Of a stretch of 64,000 nt of DNA, positions 28,452 through 37,068 are shown one piece after another; within the stretch, counting starts at the first letter, position 1; the number at the start of each line of letters is the position of its first letter. The notes under the pieces are model-generated. The model did not search any database and was not told the DNA's origin. It saw only the letters and a list, made by a program, of their open reading frames with translations. Source of the stretch: Herbiconiux sp. (lineage in GTDB: Bacteria > Actinomycetota > Actinomycetes > Actinomycetales > Microbacteriaceae); assembly GCF_004297105.1 (NCBI RefSeq), contig NZ_SCVE01000014.1:99293-163292 (forward strand), written 5' to 3'. The translations under genes and the position numbers were made by a program.

Positions 28452-28457
28452 TAGGAT
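28452..28457 (+). promoter_or_regulatory. -10 box of gpmA (leaderless)
   Basis: TAGGAT, 6 nt before ATG 28464. Confidence 0.55.
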
Positions 28458-28463
28458 GAGAGC

Positions 28464-29216
28464 ATGCCAACAGAGCCTTACACCCTCATCCTGCTGCGCC
28501 ACGGCAACAGCGACTGGAACCAGAAGAACCTGTTCACCGGCTGGGTCGACGTGCAGCTCAGCGACCAGGGCGTCGCCGAGGCCACGCGCGCCGGCGAGCT
28601 GCTCGCGGAATCGGGGATCCTGCCCGACATCCTCTACACGTCGCGCCTCACCCGCGCCATCCGCACCGCCGAGCTCGCGCTCGCCGTGGCCGATCGTTCG
28701 TGGATCGACGTGAAGCGCTCCTGGCGCCTCAACGAGCGCCACTACGGCGCCCTCCAGGGCAAAGACAAGGCGCAGACCCTCGCCGAGTACGGCCCCGAGC
28801 AGTTCCAGACCTGGCGTCGCTCGTTCGACGTACCGCCGCCGCCGATCGCCGACGACGACCAGTACTCCCAGGTGGGCGACCCGCGCTACGCCGACCTCGG
28901 CGACGCCGTGCCCCGCACCGAGTGCCTGAAAGACGTGATCGACCGGATGCTGCCCTACTGGGAGAGCGACATCACCGCAGACCTCGCCCTCGGCAAGACC
29001 GTTCTGGTCACCGCGCACGGCAACTCGCTCCGCGCGCTCGTGAAGCACCTCGACGGCATCTCCGACGACGACATCGCCGAGCTCAACATCCCCACGGGCA
29101 TCCCGCTCGTCTACAAGCTGGATGCCTCGTTCGTGCCCCTCGGCCCGGCCGAGTACCTCGACCCCGAAGCCGCCGCCGCCGGCGCCGCCGCAGTGGCCGC
29201 CCAGGGCAAGAAGTAG
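28464..29216 (+). CDS. gpmA: 2,3-bisphosphoglycerate-dependent phosphoglycerate mutase
   Basis: The 250-aa histidine-phosphatase-superfamily enzyme interconverts 3- and 2-phosphoglycerate in glycolysis. The phospho-accepting His is in [35 protein letters not shown] and the second His in [15 protein letters not shown] are all present, as expected for dPGM. The Ala/Gly-rich C-terminal tail follows PEAAAAG. A strong terminator hairpin follows. Translation is probably leaderless. Confidence 0.96.
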   Translation: MPTEPYTLILLRHGNSDWNQKNLFTGWVDVQLSDQGVAEATRAGELLAESGILPDILYTSRLTRAIRTAELALAVADRSWIDVKRSWRLNERHYGALQGKDKAQTLAEYGPEQFQTWRRSFDVPPPPIADDDQYSQVGDPRYADLGDAVPRTECLKDVIDRMLPYWESDITADLALGKTVLVTAHGNSLRALVKHLDGISDDDIAELNIPTGIPLVYKLDASFVPLGPAEYLDPEAAAAGAAAVAAQGKK

Positions 29217-29229
29217 CAGCAACGCCGAA

Positions 29230-29262
29230 GGCCCCGGCCCCTCGTAAGAGGAGGCCGGGGCC
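29230..29262 (+). terminator. Rho-independent-type terminator after gpmA
   Basis: GGCCCCGGCC(CCTC) pairs with GAGGCCGGGGCC around a short GTAAGAG loop, immediately after gpmA and before the convergent phoU. Confidence 0.85.
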
Positions 29263-29289
29263 CTCTTGGTGAACAGCGGATGACGCCGC

Positions 29290-29949
29290 CTACGCGTTGG
29301 CGGTGGTGCCGGGCCATTCGCCCGTGGCGAGGTACTGCACCTTCTTGGCGATCGAGACCGCGTGGTCGGCGAAGCGCTCGTGGTACCGCGACGCGAGCGT
29401 GACGTCGACGGTGTCGACGGCTTCGCCCTTCCAGTGCGAGCCGAGCACGGCGTCGAAGACGCTCACATGCAGCTCGTCGATGCGGTCGTCGTCGTTGCGC
29501 ATCTCGTCGGCCAGCTGCACGTCTTCGGTGCGCAGCAGCACGGTGAGCTTCTTCGAGATCTCCACGTCGAGGCGACCCATCTCGGCGAAGGTCTGGCGCA
29601 GGCTCTTCTTCACGACCTTGTCGGGGTAGCGGTAGCGCGCCAGCTGGGCGATGTGCTCGGCGATGTCGCCCATCCGCTCGAGCGAGGCACTCACCCGCAG
29701 CGCGGTGACCACGATGCGCAGGTCGCGGGCGACGGGCTGCTGCAGGGCCAGGATGCCGATGGCCAGTTCGTCGAGGCTCGACGCCAGGGCGTCGATCTTG
29801 GGGTCTTCGGCGATCACCGTCTCGGCGAGCGTGACGTTCGATTCGTTGAACGCGGTGGTCGCGTTGGTGATCGCGATCGTCACGAGCTCAGAGATCTCGA
29901 CGAGTCGTTCTTGAACCTCGCGCAGCTCTTGCTGGAATACCTCACGCAT
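29290..29949 (-). CDS. phoU: phosphate signalling protein PhoU
   Basis: The 219-aa all-helical protein has two PhoU repeats with the metal-binding E/DxxxD signatures (ERMGDIAEHIAQLARYR and YHERFADHAVSIAKKVQYL). PhoU links the Pst transporter to the SenX3-RegX3 pair and damps the phosphate response. It is divergent from senX3, with a three-unit PHO box in between pointing towards phoU. GAAAGGA precedes the ATG. Confidence 0.96.
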   Translation of the reverse strand: MREVFQQELREVQERLVEISELVTIAITNATTAFNESNVTLAETVIAEDPKIDALASSLDELAIGILALQQPVARDLRIVVTALRVSASLERMGDIAEHIAQLARYRYPDKVVKKSLRQTFAEMGRLDVEISKKLTVLLRTEDVQLADEMRNDDDRIDELHVSVFDAVLGSHWKGEAVDTVDVTLASRYHERFADHAVSIAKKVQYLATGEWPGTTANA

Positions 29950-30042
29950 GCGTGTGGGTCCTTTCTAGGGTACGGCGGACACGGAACTCACGTGCGCGCG
30001 ATCGTCGCCGCGATCGGCAGCCGACGTGTCAATCCTCGTGGC

Positions 30043-30075
30043 ACCAGGTTAACGCGAGGTGCCCCGCAGTTGAAC
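30043..30075 (-). promoter_or_regulatory. three-unit PHO box between phoU and senX3
   Basis: Three consecutive 11-bp units on the minus strand, GTTCAACTGCG (30065-30075), GGGCACCTCGC (30054-30064) and GTTAACCTGGT (30043-30053), match the GTTCACC core at 6, 5 and 6 of 7 positions. The site lies about 95 bp before phoU and 60 bp before the senX3 -10 box, so it could serve either or both. Confidence 0.65.
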
Positions 30076-30134
30076 AGTCATGGAAGCGACGGCGGAGTGC
30101 TCAGAACCGGGGCTCTGAGGCATCGTGAACTCAT

Positions 30135-30140
30135 TAGTGT
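30135..30140 (+). promoter_or_regulatory. -10 box of senX3-regX3 (leaderless)
   Basis: TAGTGT, 7 nt before ATG 30148. Confidence 0.5.
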
Positions 30141-30147
30141 AGTTCTC

Positions 30148-31302
30148 ATGGAAACAGGCTGGCTGGTGCTGTTCTCCGTCGCACTCGGCCTCACCGTCGG
30201 AGCCGGATTCGTCATCCTGCTCCATGCCGTTGAACGGCGAGGAAACAATGCGATGTCGATCGTCTCGTCGTCGGTGCCCGACGGCATCGACCAGGTCATC
30301 GACGCCATCGACTTCGCCGGCCTCGTGCTCGACCCGTCGAACAACGTGGTCAAGGCCTCCACGGCCGTCTACACGTACGGTCTCGTGGCCAACCAGATCC
30401 TCGCCCACGACGAGATCGCCGAGCTCGTGGTCGAGGTGCGCCGCACCGGGGAGCCGGTCAACCAGGAGGTCACTCTCGCTCGCGGCCCGTTCGGTGAGGC
30501 GAGCATCCACCTCGAGGTGCAGGTGGCGCGCCTCGGCAGTCGATACGTGCTCGTGCTCGCCGAAGACCGCACCGAGGCCTACCGGCTCGAGGAGACCCGG
30601 CGCGACTTCATCGCGAACATCTCCCACGAGTTGAAGACACCGATCGGCGCGATCTCGCTGCTGTCCGAGGCGTTGGATGTAGCATCCGACGACCCGGCAC
30701 AGGTGCGCCGTTTCGCCAAGCAGGTCGGCACCGAGGCCAATCGGCTCTCGCAGATCACCCGAGAGATCATCGAGCTCTCCCGTCTGCAGGCCACCGACGT
30801 GCTCGCCACGGCCAAGCGCATCGACATGAGCGCCGTCGTCTCGGCGGCCCTCGACCAGAACCACGTGATCGCGGATGCGCGGGGCATGACGCTCGCCGTC
30901 GGCGGCTCGAAGCACGTCGAGGTGATCGGCGACGAGACACTGCTGACCCTCGCGGTGAACAACCTGGTGGCCAACGCCATCCAGTACTCGCCCGACCGCT
31001 CGCGCATCGGCATCGGCGTGCACCACACCGACGGGGTGGTGGAGCTCGCGGTCACTGACCAGGGCATCGGCATCCCGGATGACGACCTGCCGCGCGTGTT
31101 CGAGCGGTTCTTCCGCGTCGACCAGGCCCGCTCCCGCAACACGGGCGGTACCGGGCTCGGGCTCAGCATCGTCAAGCACGTCGTGCAGAACCACGGTGGC
31201 GACATCCGCGCGTGGTCGCAGGTCGGCCAAGGTTCCACATTCACCATCCGGCTGCCCGAGGCCTCCTCGGACTCCGTGGCCCCGCAAGGAGAGAAACGAT
31301 GA
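30148..31302 (+). CDS. senX3: phosphate-sensing histidine kinase SenX3 (PhoR)
   Basis: The 384-aa kinase has one clear N-terminal transmembrane helix (about residues 4-27), a PAS-like domain (about 45-145), a HisKA domain (His in FIANISHELKTPIGA, about residue 160) and an HATPase domain (NNLVANAIQYS; DQGIGIPDDDLPRVFERFFR; GGTGLGLSIVKHVV). It phosphorylates RegX3 in low phosphate. ATG 30148 is chosen for the -10 box 7 nt upstream and because it gives the family length. Its TGA overlaps the ATG of regX3. Confidence 0.94.
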   Translation: METGWLVLFSVALGLTVGAGFVILLHAVERRGNNAMSIVSSSVPDGIDQVIDAIDFAGLVLDPSNNVVKASTAVYTYGLVANQILAHDEIAELVVEVRRTGEPVNQEVTLARGPFGEASIHLEVQVARLGSRYVLVLAEDRTEAYRLEETRRDFIANISHELKTPIGAISLLSEALDVASDDPAQVRRFAKQVGTEANRLSQITREIIELSRLQATDVLATAKRIDMSAVVSAALDQNHVIADARGMTLAVGGSKHVEVIGDETLLTLAVNNLVANAIQYSPDRSRIGIGVHHTDGVVELAVTDQGIGIPDDDLPRVFERFFRVDQARSRNTGGTGLGLSIVKHVVQNHGGDIRAWSQVGQGSTFTIRLPEASSDSVAPQGEKR

Positions 31303-31979
31303 CCCACATCCTGCTCGTCGAGGACGAAGCCGCCCTGAGTGAGCCGCTCAGCTACCTGCTGCGGCGGGAGGGTTACGGGGTCACGGTCGCGCCCGACGGC
31401 CCGAGTGCCATCAGCGAGTTCGACCGCGGAGGCGTCGACATCATCCTGCTCGACCTCATGATCCCCGGCATCCCGGGCACCGAGGTGTGCCGGGAGATCC
31501 GCACTCGCTCCTCGGTGCCGATCATCATGCTCACCGCGAAGGACTCGGAGATCGACATCGTGGTCGGCCTGGAGCTCGGCGCCGACGACTACGTGACGAA
31601 GCCGTACTCCACCCGGGAGCTGCTCGCGCGCATCCGTGCGGTCATGCGGCGTCAGCTCGAGGTGCTCGACGGCGCGGAGCCGCTGCTGAAGGCGGGCCCC
31701 GTCTCGATGGATGTGGAGCGCCACACCGTCGCGGTGAACGGCAAAGAGGTGGCCATGCCGCTCAAGGAGTTCGAGCTGCTCGAACTGTTGCTGCGCAACG
31801 CCGGTCGCGTGCTGACCCGTGGCCAGCTGATCGACAGGGTCTGGGGGAGCGACTACTTCGGCGACACGAAGACCCTCGACGTGCACATCAAGCGCATCCG
31901 CTCGAAGATCGAGAAGACGCCGTCGGAGCCGGAGCTGCTCGTGACGGTGCGCGGACTCGGCTACCGCTTCGAAGGCTGA
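31299..31979 (+). CDS. regX3: phosphate response regulator RegX3 (PhoP)
   Basis: The 226-aa OmpR-family regulator has a receiver domain (acidic pocket LLVEDEAA; phospho-Asp in IILLDLMIPG about residue 51; Lys in VTKPYS) and a winged helix (LKEFELLELLLRNAGRVLTR ... RGLGYRFEG). It should bind the PHO boxes seen at pstS and phoU. It is translationally coupled to senX3 by an ATGA overlap. The next gene is convergent. Confidence 0.95.
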   Translation: MTHILLVEDEAALSEPLSYLLRREGYGVTVAPDGPSAISEFDRGGVDIILLDLMIPGIPGTEVCREIRTRSSVPIIMLTAKDSEIDIVVGLELGADDYVTKPYSTRELLARIRAVMRRQLEVLDGAEPLLKAGPVSMDVERHTVAVNGKEVAMPLKEFELLELLLRNAGRVLTRGQLIDRVWGSDYFGDTKTLDVHIKRIRSKIEKTPSEPELLVTVRGLGYRFEG

Positions 31980-32021
31980 CGCCTTCGGGCGGGCCGGCCT
32001 CGGCGGGCTCGCCTCGGCGGG

Positions 32022-32525
32022 CTACGGCGCGGGGAACAGCGTGGCCGTGGGCGTCGGGGTGGGCGCCAGGCCGTCGTACTCGGGCAGCGAGGTGTTGAGC
32101 ACCGGCACCATGATCTGCTTGCCCGACACGTCGCCGTACTGGAAGTAGACGGGGAAGAGGCTGCCGGGCGCCGTGACGTTCTTCAGCAGGATCTGCTCGG
32201 TGCCCTTGGCGCCGAAACTCGTGGTGCCTTCGTCGATGAACACCTTCTGGGTCACGCGCTTGCCGGTGATCTCGTCTTCGTACTGCACGGTCAGCTGCTG
32301 CGCACCTTCGCCCGTGTTGACGAACGACACGAGCAGGCTCGCCAGCTGGCCGTCGTCGGAGATCAGCGTGGCGTTGCGGATGGCGACGCTGCCGATGTCG
32401 GCATTCACGCCGTCGGACGTCTCCACGATCTCGGTGGTGGCCTGAGGGGTGATGAACGCGCACCCCGCGGTGCCGAATCCGACCAGACCGAGCACCAGGA
32501 CGGATGCCGCGAACCGAGCTCTCAC
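32022..32525 (-). CDS. lipoprotein of unknown function
   Basis: The 167-aa precursor has a signal peptide with lipobox TAGC (Cys about 22). The mature part is beta-rich ([23 protein letters not shown]), as in small copper-chaperone-like or immunoglobulin-like lipoproteins, and ends in a Pro/Thr tail ([13 protein letters not shown]). No metal-binding motif is evident. It is convergent with regX3 and divergent from carD. Confidence 0.78.
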   Translation of the reverse strand: MRARFAASVLVLGLVGFGTAGCAFITPQATTEIVETSDGVNADIGSVAIRNATLISDDGQLASLLVSFVNTGEGAQQLTVQYEDEITGKRVTQKVFIDEGTTSFGAKGTEQILLKNVTAPGSLFPVYFQYGDVSGKQIMVPVLNTSLPEYDGLAPTPTPTATLFPAP

Positions 32526-32601
32526 AAGACCCTCCAGAGTCGTAAACGCTTTGAGTTCAGCCTACAACGAGCGACGGGGCCCCGGGCGGTTAGGCAACCC
32601 T

Positions 32602-32626
32602 TACCACATGCCCCCTGTGGTATCCT
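32602..32626 (+). promoter_or_regulatory. carD promoter with overlapping inverted repeat
   Basis: TACCACA (32602-32608) and TGTGGTA (32616-32622) form a perfect 7-bp inverted repeat with a 7-nt spacer. Its right arm runs into the likely -10 box TATCCT (32621-32626). GGAAGGA precedes the carD start at 32652. Confidence 0.5.
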
Positions 32627-32651
32627 TGAGGTCACGGAAGGACATCCATTC

Positions 32652-33134
32652 ATGCTTTTTGAGGTTGGCGAAACTGTCGTTTACCCCCACCACGGAGCCG
32701 CGACGATCTCCGAGGTGAAGACCCGGGTCATCAAAGGCGAAGAGAAGATCTACCTCAAACTCCGTGTGACGCAAGGCGACCTCACCATCGAGGTGCCTGC
32801 CGACAACGTCGATCTCGTCGGTGTGCGTGATGTCATCGGCCGTGAGGGCCTCGACAAGGTGTTCGAGGTTCTGCGTGCGCCGTTCACCGAAGAGCCCACG
32901 AACTGGTCCCGTCGCTACAAGGCGAATCTCGAGAAGCTCGCCTCGGGCGACGTCATCAAGGTGAGCGAGGTCGTGCGCGACCTGTGGCGCCGCGACCAAG
33001 ACCGTGGTCTCTCGGCCGGTGAGAAGCGCATGCTCGCGAAGGCGCGCCAGATTCTCATCTCCGAGCTCGCTCTCGCCGAGAAGACCGACGAGGAGAAGGC
33101 CTCGCTGGTTCTCGACGAGGTGCTGGCCTCCTAG
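32652..33134 (+). CDS. carD: CarD/CdnL-family transcription regulator
   Basis: The 160-aa protein has an N-terminal Tudor-like RNA-polymerase-interaction domain ([18 protein letters not shown]) and a C-terminal helical DNA-contacting domain (about residues 70-160, with [17 protein letters not shown] and [17 protein letters not shown] helices). CarD binds the RNA polymerase beta subunit and stabilises open complexes, notably at rRNA promoters. It is followed 20 bp later by ispDF, as in many actinobacteria. The promoter carries an inverted repeat. Confidence 0.96.
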   Translation: MLFEVGETVVYPHHGAATISEVKTRVIKGEEKIYLKLRVTQGDLTIEVPADNVDLVGVRDVIGREGLDKVFEVLRAPFTEEPTNWSRRYKANLEKLASGDVIKVSEVVRDLWRRDQDRGLSAGEKRMLAKARQILISELALAEKTDEEKASLVLDEVLAS

Positions 33135-33154
33135 CCGCTCTTTCGGCAACGACC

Positions 33155-34327
33155 ATGGGGAGCACTCCGTCGGTCGCTGTGGTGATCGTGGCCGCGGGTT
33201 CCGGCTCGAGGCTCGGTCATGTGCGCCCGAAGGCGTTCGTGCCGATCGAGGGGCGCAGCATCCTCTCGTGGTCGATCGATTCCGTTCGCGGCATGTCGGA
33301 ACCGTGCGAACTCGTGGTCGTGGTGCCCTCCGACCTCGTGGCTGAGGCTCGTGCCACTCTCGAACCGCTCGGGGTCGCCGCGCAGGTGGTCGCCGGAGGT
33401 GCCACCCGCCAGCTCTCCGTGGCTGCGGGCCTCGAGGCCCTCGGCGAGGGTGTCGACGTGGTGCTGATCCATGACGCCGCGCGCGCGTTCACACCGCCCG
33501 AGGTCTTCGACCGCGTCGTCGCCGCCGTGCGCGAGACGGGCGGCGGGGTCATCCCCGGACTCCCTGTCACCGACACCGTGGTCGCGATCGAGGCCGACGG
33601 CCGGGTCGACGGCCCTGTCGACCGCAGTCGGCTCTCCGCCGTGCAGACTCCTCAGGGATTCCCGATGAGCGTCCTCCGGGAGGCGCACGCCACAGCTGCG
33701 GCCGATGCCACCGACGACACCTCGGTGGTGCGGGCGGCCGGGCATCCGGTGGCCATCGTGCCGGGCGATGCCCGATCGTTCAAGATCACCACCGCCGACG
33801 ACCTCGTGCGGGCCGAAGACCACATCCGGAGAACGACTATGGCCGCTGATGTTCCCGCGCTCCGCACCGGCATCGGGGTCGACGTGCACGCCTACGACCC
33901 CGCGGCACCCCTGTGGCTGGCCGGGCTGTTCTGGCCCGATGAACCGGGTCTGGCCGGGCACAGCGACGGAGACGCCGTGGCGCACGCCATCTGCGACGCG
34001 CTCTTGGGAGCCGCAGGTCTCGGCGACATCGGCAGCCGCTTCGGCACCGACGATCCGGCCCTCGACGGTGCGCACGGCGACGTCTTCCTCACCCGCACGC
34101 GCGCCCTGCTCGCCGAGGCCGGCTACGGCGTCGTGAACGTCTCGGTGCAACTCATCGCCGCCACTCCGCGTTTCGCCCCCCGCAAGGCCGAAGCGGATGC
34201 GGCCCTCACGGCCCTCCTCGGCGCCCCGGTCTCCGTATCGGCCACCACCTCCGACGGCCTCGGCTTCACGGGCCGTGCAGAGGGCGTGCAAGCAATAGCC
34301 ACGGCTCTCCTCACGTTCCAGGCGTAA
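33155..34327 (+). CDS. ispDF: bifunctional IspD-IspF enzyme of the MEP isoprenoid pathway
   Basis: The 390-aa fusion joins IspD (residues 1 to ~225; VIVAAGSGSRLG CTP-binding loop, IHDAARAFTPP, VDRSRLSAVQTPQGF) to IspF (~232-390; metal-binding GIGVDVHAY, GHSDGDAVAHAICDALLG, GDIGSRFGTDDP). It catalyses the cytidylyltransferase and the 2-C-methyl-D-erythritol 2,4-cyclodiphosphate synthase steps. Both active sites look complete. A Met (MAADVPALRTG) at the junction could reflect the ancestral ispF start. It is 20 bp after carD. Confidence 0.95.
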   Translation: MGSTPSVAVVIVAAGSGSRLGHVRPKAFVPIEGRSILSWSIDSVRGMSEPCELVVVVPSDLVAEARATLEPLGVAAQVVAGGATRQLSVAAGLEALGEGVDVVLIHDAARAFTPPEVFDRVVAAVRETGGGVIPGLPVTDTVVAIEADGRVDGPVDRSRLSAVQTPQGFPMSVLREAHATAAADATDDTSVVRAAGHPVAIVPGDARSFKITTADDLVRAEDHIRRTTMAADVPALRTGIGVDVHAYDPAAPLWLAGLFWPDEPGLAGHSDGDAVAHAICDALLGAAGLGDIGSRFGTDDPALDGAHGDVFLTRTRALLAEAGYGVVNVSVQLIAATPRFAPRKAEADAALTALLGAPVSVSATTSDGLGFTGRAEGVQAIATALLTFQA

Positions 34328-34491
34328 CTACGTGAGAAAAGCAGACCTACCCCAAATACGGCGCCGCTCTTCTCCATTTGCATAGTTACACCGGCCATGC
34401 GAACGAGAACAGGGGGCCGTACTCGTCTTGGTGAGGCTGCGCGGGTGTGACGCCGCAAGGCGGCATCACACCCGCCAGCAACCAGCACCGC
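34328..34491. other. lower-G+C intergenic region with two inverted repeats upstream of cysS
   Basis: GTAACTA (34324-34330, including the ispDF stop) and TAGTTAC (34383-34389) are inverted and enclose an A+T-richer stretch, possibly a terminator with a large loop. Next comes a long hairpin: 34441-34456 pairs with 34460-34475 (16-bp arms GCGGGTGTGAYGCCGC, one mismatch, AAG loop). No T-run follows. The right arm covers the expected -35 region of cysS. Confidence 0.6.
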
Positions 34492-34497
34492 TACAAT
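34492..34497 (+). promoter_or_regulatory. -10 box of cysS (leaderless)
   Basis: TACAAT, 6 nt before GTG 34504; it fixes this start over an upstream ATG in the same frame. Confidence 0.6.
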
Positions 34498-34503
34498 TGC
34501 TCA

Positions 34504-35937
34504 GTGACTCTGCGCCTCTACGACTCGAAAGCCCACGCGCTCCTCGACTTCACGCCGATCGTTCCCGGCAAGGTCGGGATCTACGTGTGCGGGCCCACGG
34601 TGCAGTCGGCGCCTCACATCGGGCACCTCCGGTCCGCGCTCGCCTACGACCAGCTTCGGCGATGGCTCACCCACAGCGGCTACGCGGTGACCTTCGTGCG
34701 CAACGTCACCGACATCGACGACAAGATCCTCATCAATGCCGCCGAGAGCGCCGCCCAGGGTCGCCCCGAGGAGTGGTGGGCCTTGGCCTACCGTGTCGAG
34801 CTCGAGTTCACGGCCGCCTACAACGCCATCGGCGTGCTCCCTCCCACGTACGAGCCGCGCGCCACGGCGAGCATTCCCGAGATGCAGGCCATCATCGCGC
34901 GCCTGATCGAGCGCGGTCACGCCTATGCCGCCGATGACGCATCCGGTGACGTCTACTTCGACACCGTGAGCTGGCCGCAGTACGGCGCGCTCACCAACCA
35001 GAAACTCGACGACATGGCTCCCGCGGCCGACTCCGACTCCCGCGGCAAGAAGGATGTGCGCGACTTCGCACTCTGGAAGGGCCACAAGGCCGGCGAGCCG
35101 CTCAGTGCGGCCTGGCACAGCCCCTGGGGCGCGGGCCGCCCCGGATGGCACATCGAATGCTCCGCCATGAGCACCAAGTACCTCGGTGCCCAGTTCGACA
35201 TCCACGGCGGCGGTCTCGACCTGCGCTTCCCGCACCACGAGAACGAGCTCGCACAGTCGCACGCGGCCGGAGACCCGTTCGCCAACTACTGGCTGCACAA
35301 CGGCCTCGTGGCCATCACCGGCCAGAAGATGTCGAAGTCGCTGGGCAACTCGGTGTTCGCCGCCGATCTCATCGCGGCCGCACGGCCCGTGGTTCTGCGC
35401 TACTACCTCGGCGCCGCCCACTACCGCTCGACGCTCGAGTACCACGAGGGCGCGCTCGCCGAGGCCGAAGCCGCCGTGTCGCGCATCGAGGGCTTCCTCG
35501 AGCGCGCCGAACGTCGTCTCGCCGACACCCGCTTCGCGGGCACCGAGGAACACGCGATCCCGGATGCGTTCCGCGAGGCCATGGACGACGACCTCAGTGT
35601 TCCCCAGGCCATCGCGGTGATCCACGAGACCGTTCGGGCCGGCAACGCCGCCCTCGACGACGAGGACTTCGCGGAGGCCGCGTCCCTCCTCGGTCAGGTG
35701 CTGGCGATGACCGATGTGCTCGGAATCAACCCGCTCGCCCCCGAATGGTCGGGGCAGAACCTCAGCGGGGCCGACCGTGCACTCGCTACGCTGGTCGAAC
35801 GCCTCGTCTCCGACCGGGAGACGGCACGCAAGGGCCGCGACTTCGCTACAGCGGACCGCATCCGAGACGAACTCGGACAGGCCGGAATCTCGATAGAAGA
35901 CACGCCCACAGGCGCGCACTGGAGTCTCGATGGCTAA
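34504..35937 (+). CDS. cysS: cysteinyl-tRNA synthetase
   Basis: The 477-aa class I synthetase charges tRNA-Cys. It has the zinc/cysteine-binding Cys in IYVCGPTV, the HIGH motif in [13 protein letters not shown], zinc ligands in WHIECSAM and HHENELAQS, and KMSKS in [14 protein letters not shown] 34504 ([13 protein letters not shown]) gives the family N-terminus and a good leaderless promoter. The 3' end overlaps rlmB by 8 bp. Full length. Confidence 0.97.
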   Translation: MTLRLYDSKAHALLDFTPIVPGKVGIYVCGPTVQSAPHIGHLRSALAYDQLRRWLTHSGYAVTFVRNVTDIDDKILINAAESAAQGRPEEWWALAYRVELEFTAAYNAIGVLPPTYEPRATASIPEMQAIIARLIERGHAYAADDASGDVYFDTVSWPQYGALTNQKLDDMAPAADSDSRGKKDVRDFALWKGHKAGEPLSAAWHSPWGAGRPGWHIECSAMSTKYLGAQFDIHGGGLDLRFPHHENELAQSHAAGDPFANYWLHNGLVAITGQKMSKSLGNSVFAADLIAAARPVVLRYYLGAAHYRSTLEYHEGALAEAEAAVSRIEGFLERAERRLADTRFAGTEEHAIPDAFREAMDDDLSVPQAIAVIHETVRAGNAALDDEDFAEAASLLGQVLAMTDVLGINPLAPEWSGQNLSGADRALATLVERLVSDRETARKGRDFATADRIRDELGQAGISIEDTPTGAHWSLDG

Positions 35938-36997
35938 ATCAGGAACGGGCCGCCCTTCACGGGCCGGCGCCGTACGCAGGGGAACCAAGGGCAGCAAGGC
36001 CGTCGGTTCGGGGGGGCAGGGCCGCCAGGCCCTCGAGGGCAAGAAGCCCACGCCCAAAGCTGAGGACCGGCCCTACCACCCCGCGGGCAAGGCCAAGGCG
36101 GCGCGTGAGCGCTACGCGGCGGCCGGCGGAAAAGGCCGCCCCGGCGCTCGCTCGACGGGGGAGCGTTCGCGCGACCGCGACCTGCAGACCCCCGGTGGCC
36201 CCGCAGCCCGCAATGCTCCCGCACGCCGGGTGAAGAAGACCGATGACAGCGAGATCGTCACCGGCCGCAACTCCGTGGTCGAGGCGCTTCGCGCCCGCAT
36301 CCCCGCCACCGCCCTCTATGTGGCGTTCCGGGTCGAGGTCGACGAGCGGGTGAAGGAGGCGCTCTCCATCGCCACCAAGCGCGGCATCCCCGTGATGGAG
36401 GTCATGCGGCCCGAGCTCGATCGCCTCACCGGCCACGACTCCGTGCACCAGGGGCTCGCGCTCAAGGTGCCGCCGTACGAGTACGCGCACCCCGAGACGC
36501 TGCTCGACGACGTGCTGCGCAAGGGGCAGAAGCCGCTCTTCGTGGCGCTCGACGGCATCACCGATCCGCGCAACCTGGGTGCCATCATCCGCTCCACCGC
36601 CGCGTTCGGCGGGCACGGCGTGATCGTGCCTCAGCGCCGCTCGGTGGGAGTCACCGCAGCAGCGTGGAAGACCTCGGCGGGCGCCGCGGCCAAGACCCCC
36701 GTGGCGATGGCCTCGAACCTCACGCAGACGCTGAAGGCCTTCAAAGCCGCGGGCGTGTTCGTGGTGGGGCTCGATGGTGGCGGGGATGTCGACCTGCCGG
36801 GCCTCGACTTCGCCTCCGGACCGATCGTGGTCGTCGTCGGCAACGAGGGCAAGGGGCTCTCGCGCCTCGTCACCGAGACCTGCGATGCGATCGTGTCGAT
36901 CCCGATCTCGTCGGGCACCGAGTCGCTGAACGCGGGCATCGCCGCATCCGTCACCCTGTACGAGATCGCCCGCCAGCGGCTCGCGAAGAAGAAGTAG
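35930..36997 (+). CDS. rlmB: 23S rRNA (guanosine-2'-O)-methyltransferase RlmB
   Basis: The 355-aa SPOUT (SpoU) methyltransferase starts with a Lys/Arg/Gly-rich tail of ~100 residues, then an RNA-binding SpoU substrate domain ([12 protein letters not shown]). The catalytic domain carries [28 protein letters not shown] and [17 protein letters not shown], the three SpoU motifs forming the knot. It follows cysS with an 8-bp overlap, the usual arrangement in actinobacteria. The basic tail probably contacts rRNA. Confidence 0.93.
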   Translation: MAKSGTGRPSRAGAVRRGTKGSKAVGSGGQGRQALEGKKPTPKAEDRPYHPAGKAKAARERYAAAGGKGRPGARSTGERSRDRDLQTPGGPAARNAPARRVKKTDDSEIVTGRNSVVEALRARIPATALYVAFRVEVDERVKEALSIATKRGIPVMEVMRPELDRLTGHDSVHQGLALKVPPYEYAHPETLLDDVLRKGQKPLFVALDGITDPRNLGAIIRSTAAFGGHGVIVPQRRSVGVTAAAWKTSAGAAAKTPVAMASNLTQTLKAFKAAGVFVVGLDGGGDVDLPGLDFASGPIVVVVGNEGKGLSRLVTETCDAIVSIPISSGTESLNAGIAASVTLYEIARQRLAKKK

Positions 36998-37005
36998 CCG
37001 CCGCT

Positions 37006-37065
37006 CGCGCCCGTTCTGACCGACCGCGCCGCGCATGACCGGCGCGCAGGGTCAGAATGGGCGCG
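37006..37065. terminator. bidirectional terminator between rlmB and the DUF4032 gene
   Basis: Arms of 16 bp (CGCGCCCGTTCTGACC at 37006-37021; GGTCAGAATGGGCGCG at 37050-37065) pair with one mismatch. An inner GCGCCG/CGGCGC stem extends the hairpin. It sits between convergent genes. Confidence 0.75.
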
Positions 37066-37068
37066 TGC

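Noticed and set aside
34441..34503. T-box or other leader riboswitch for cysS
   Set aside because: The TACAAT -10 box 6 nt before the GTG implies that the hairpin is not transcribed with cysS, and no T-box sequence is present.
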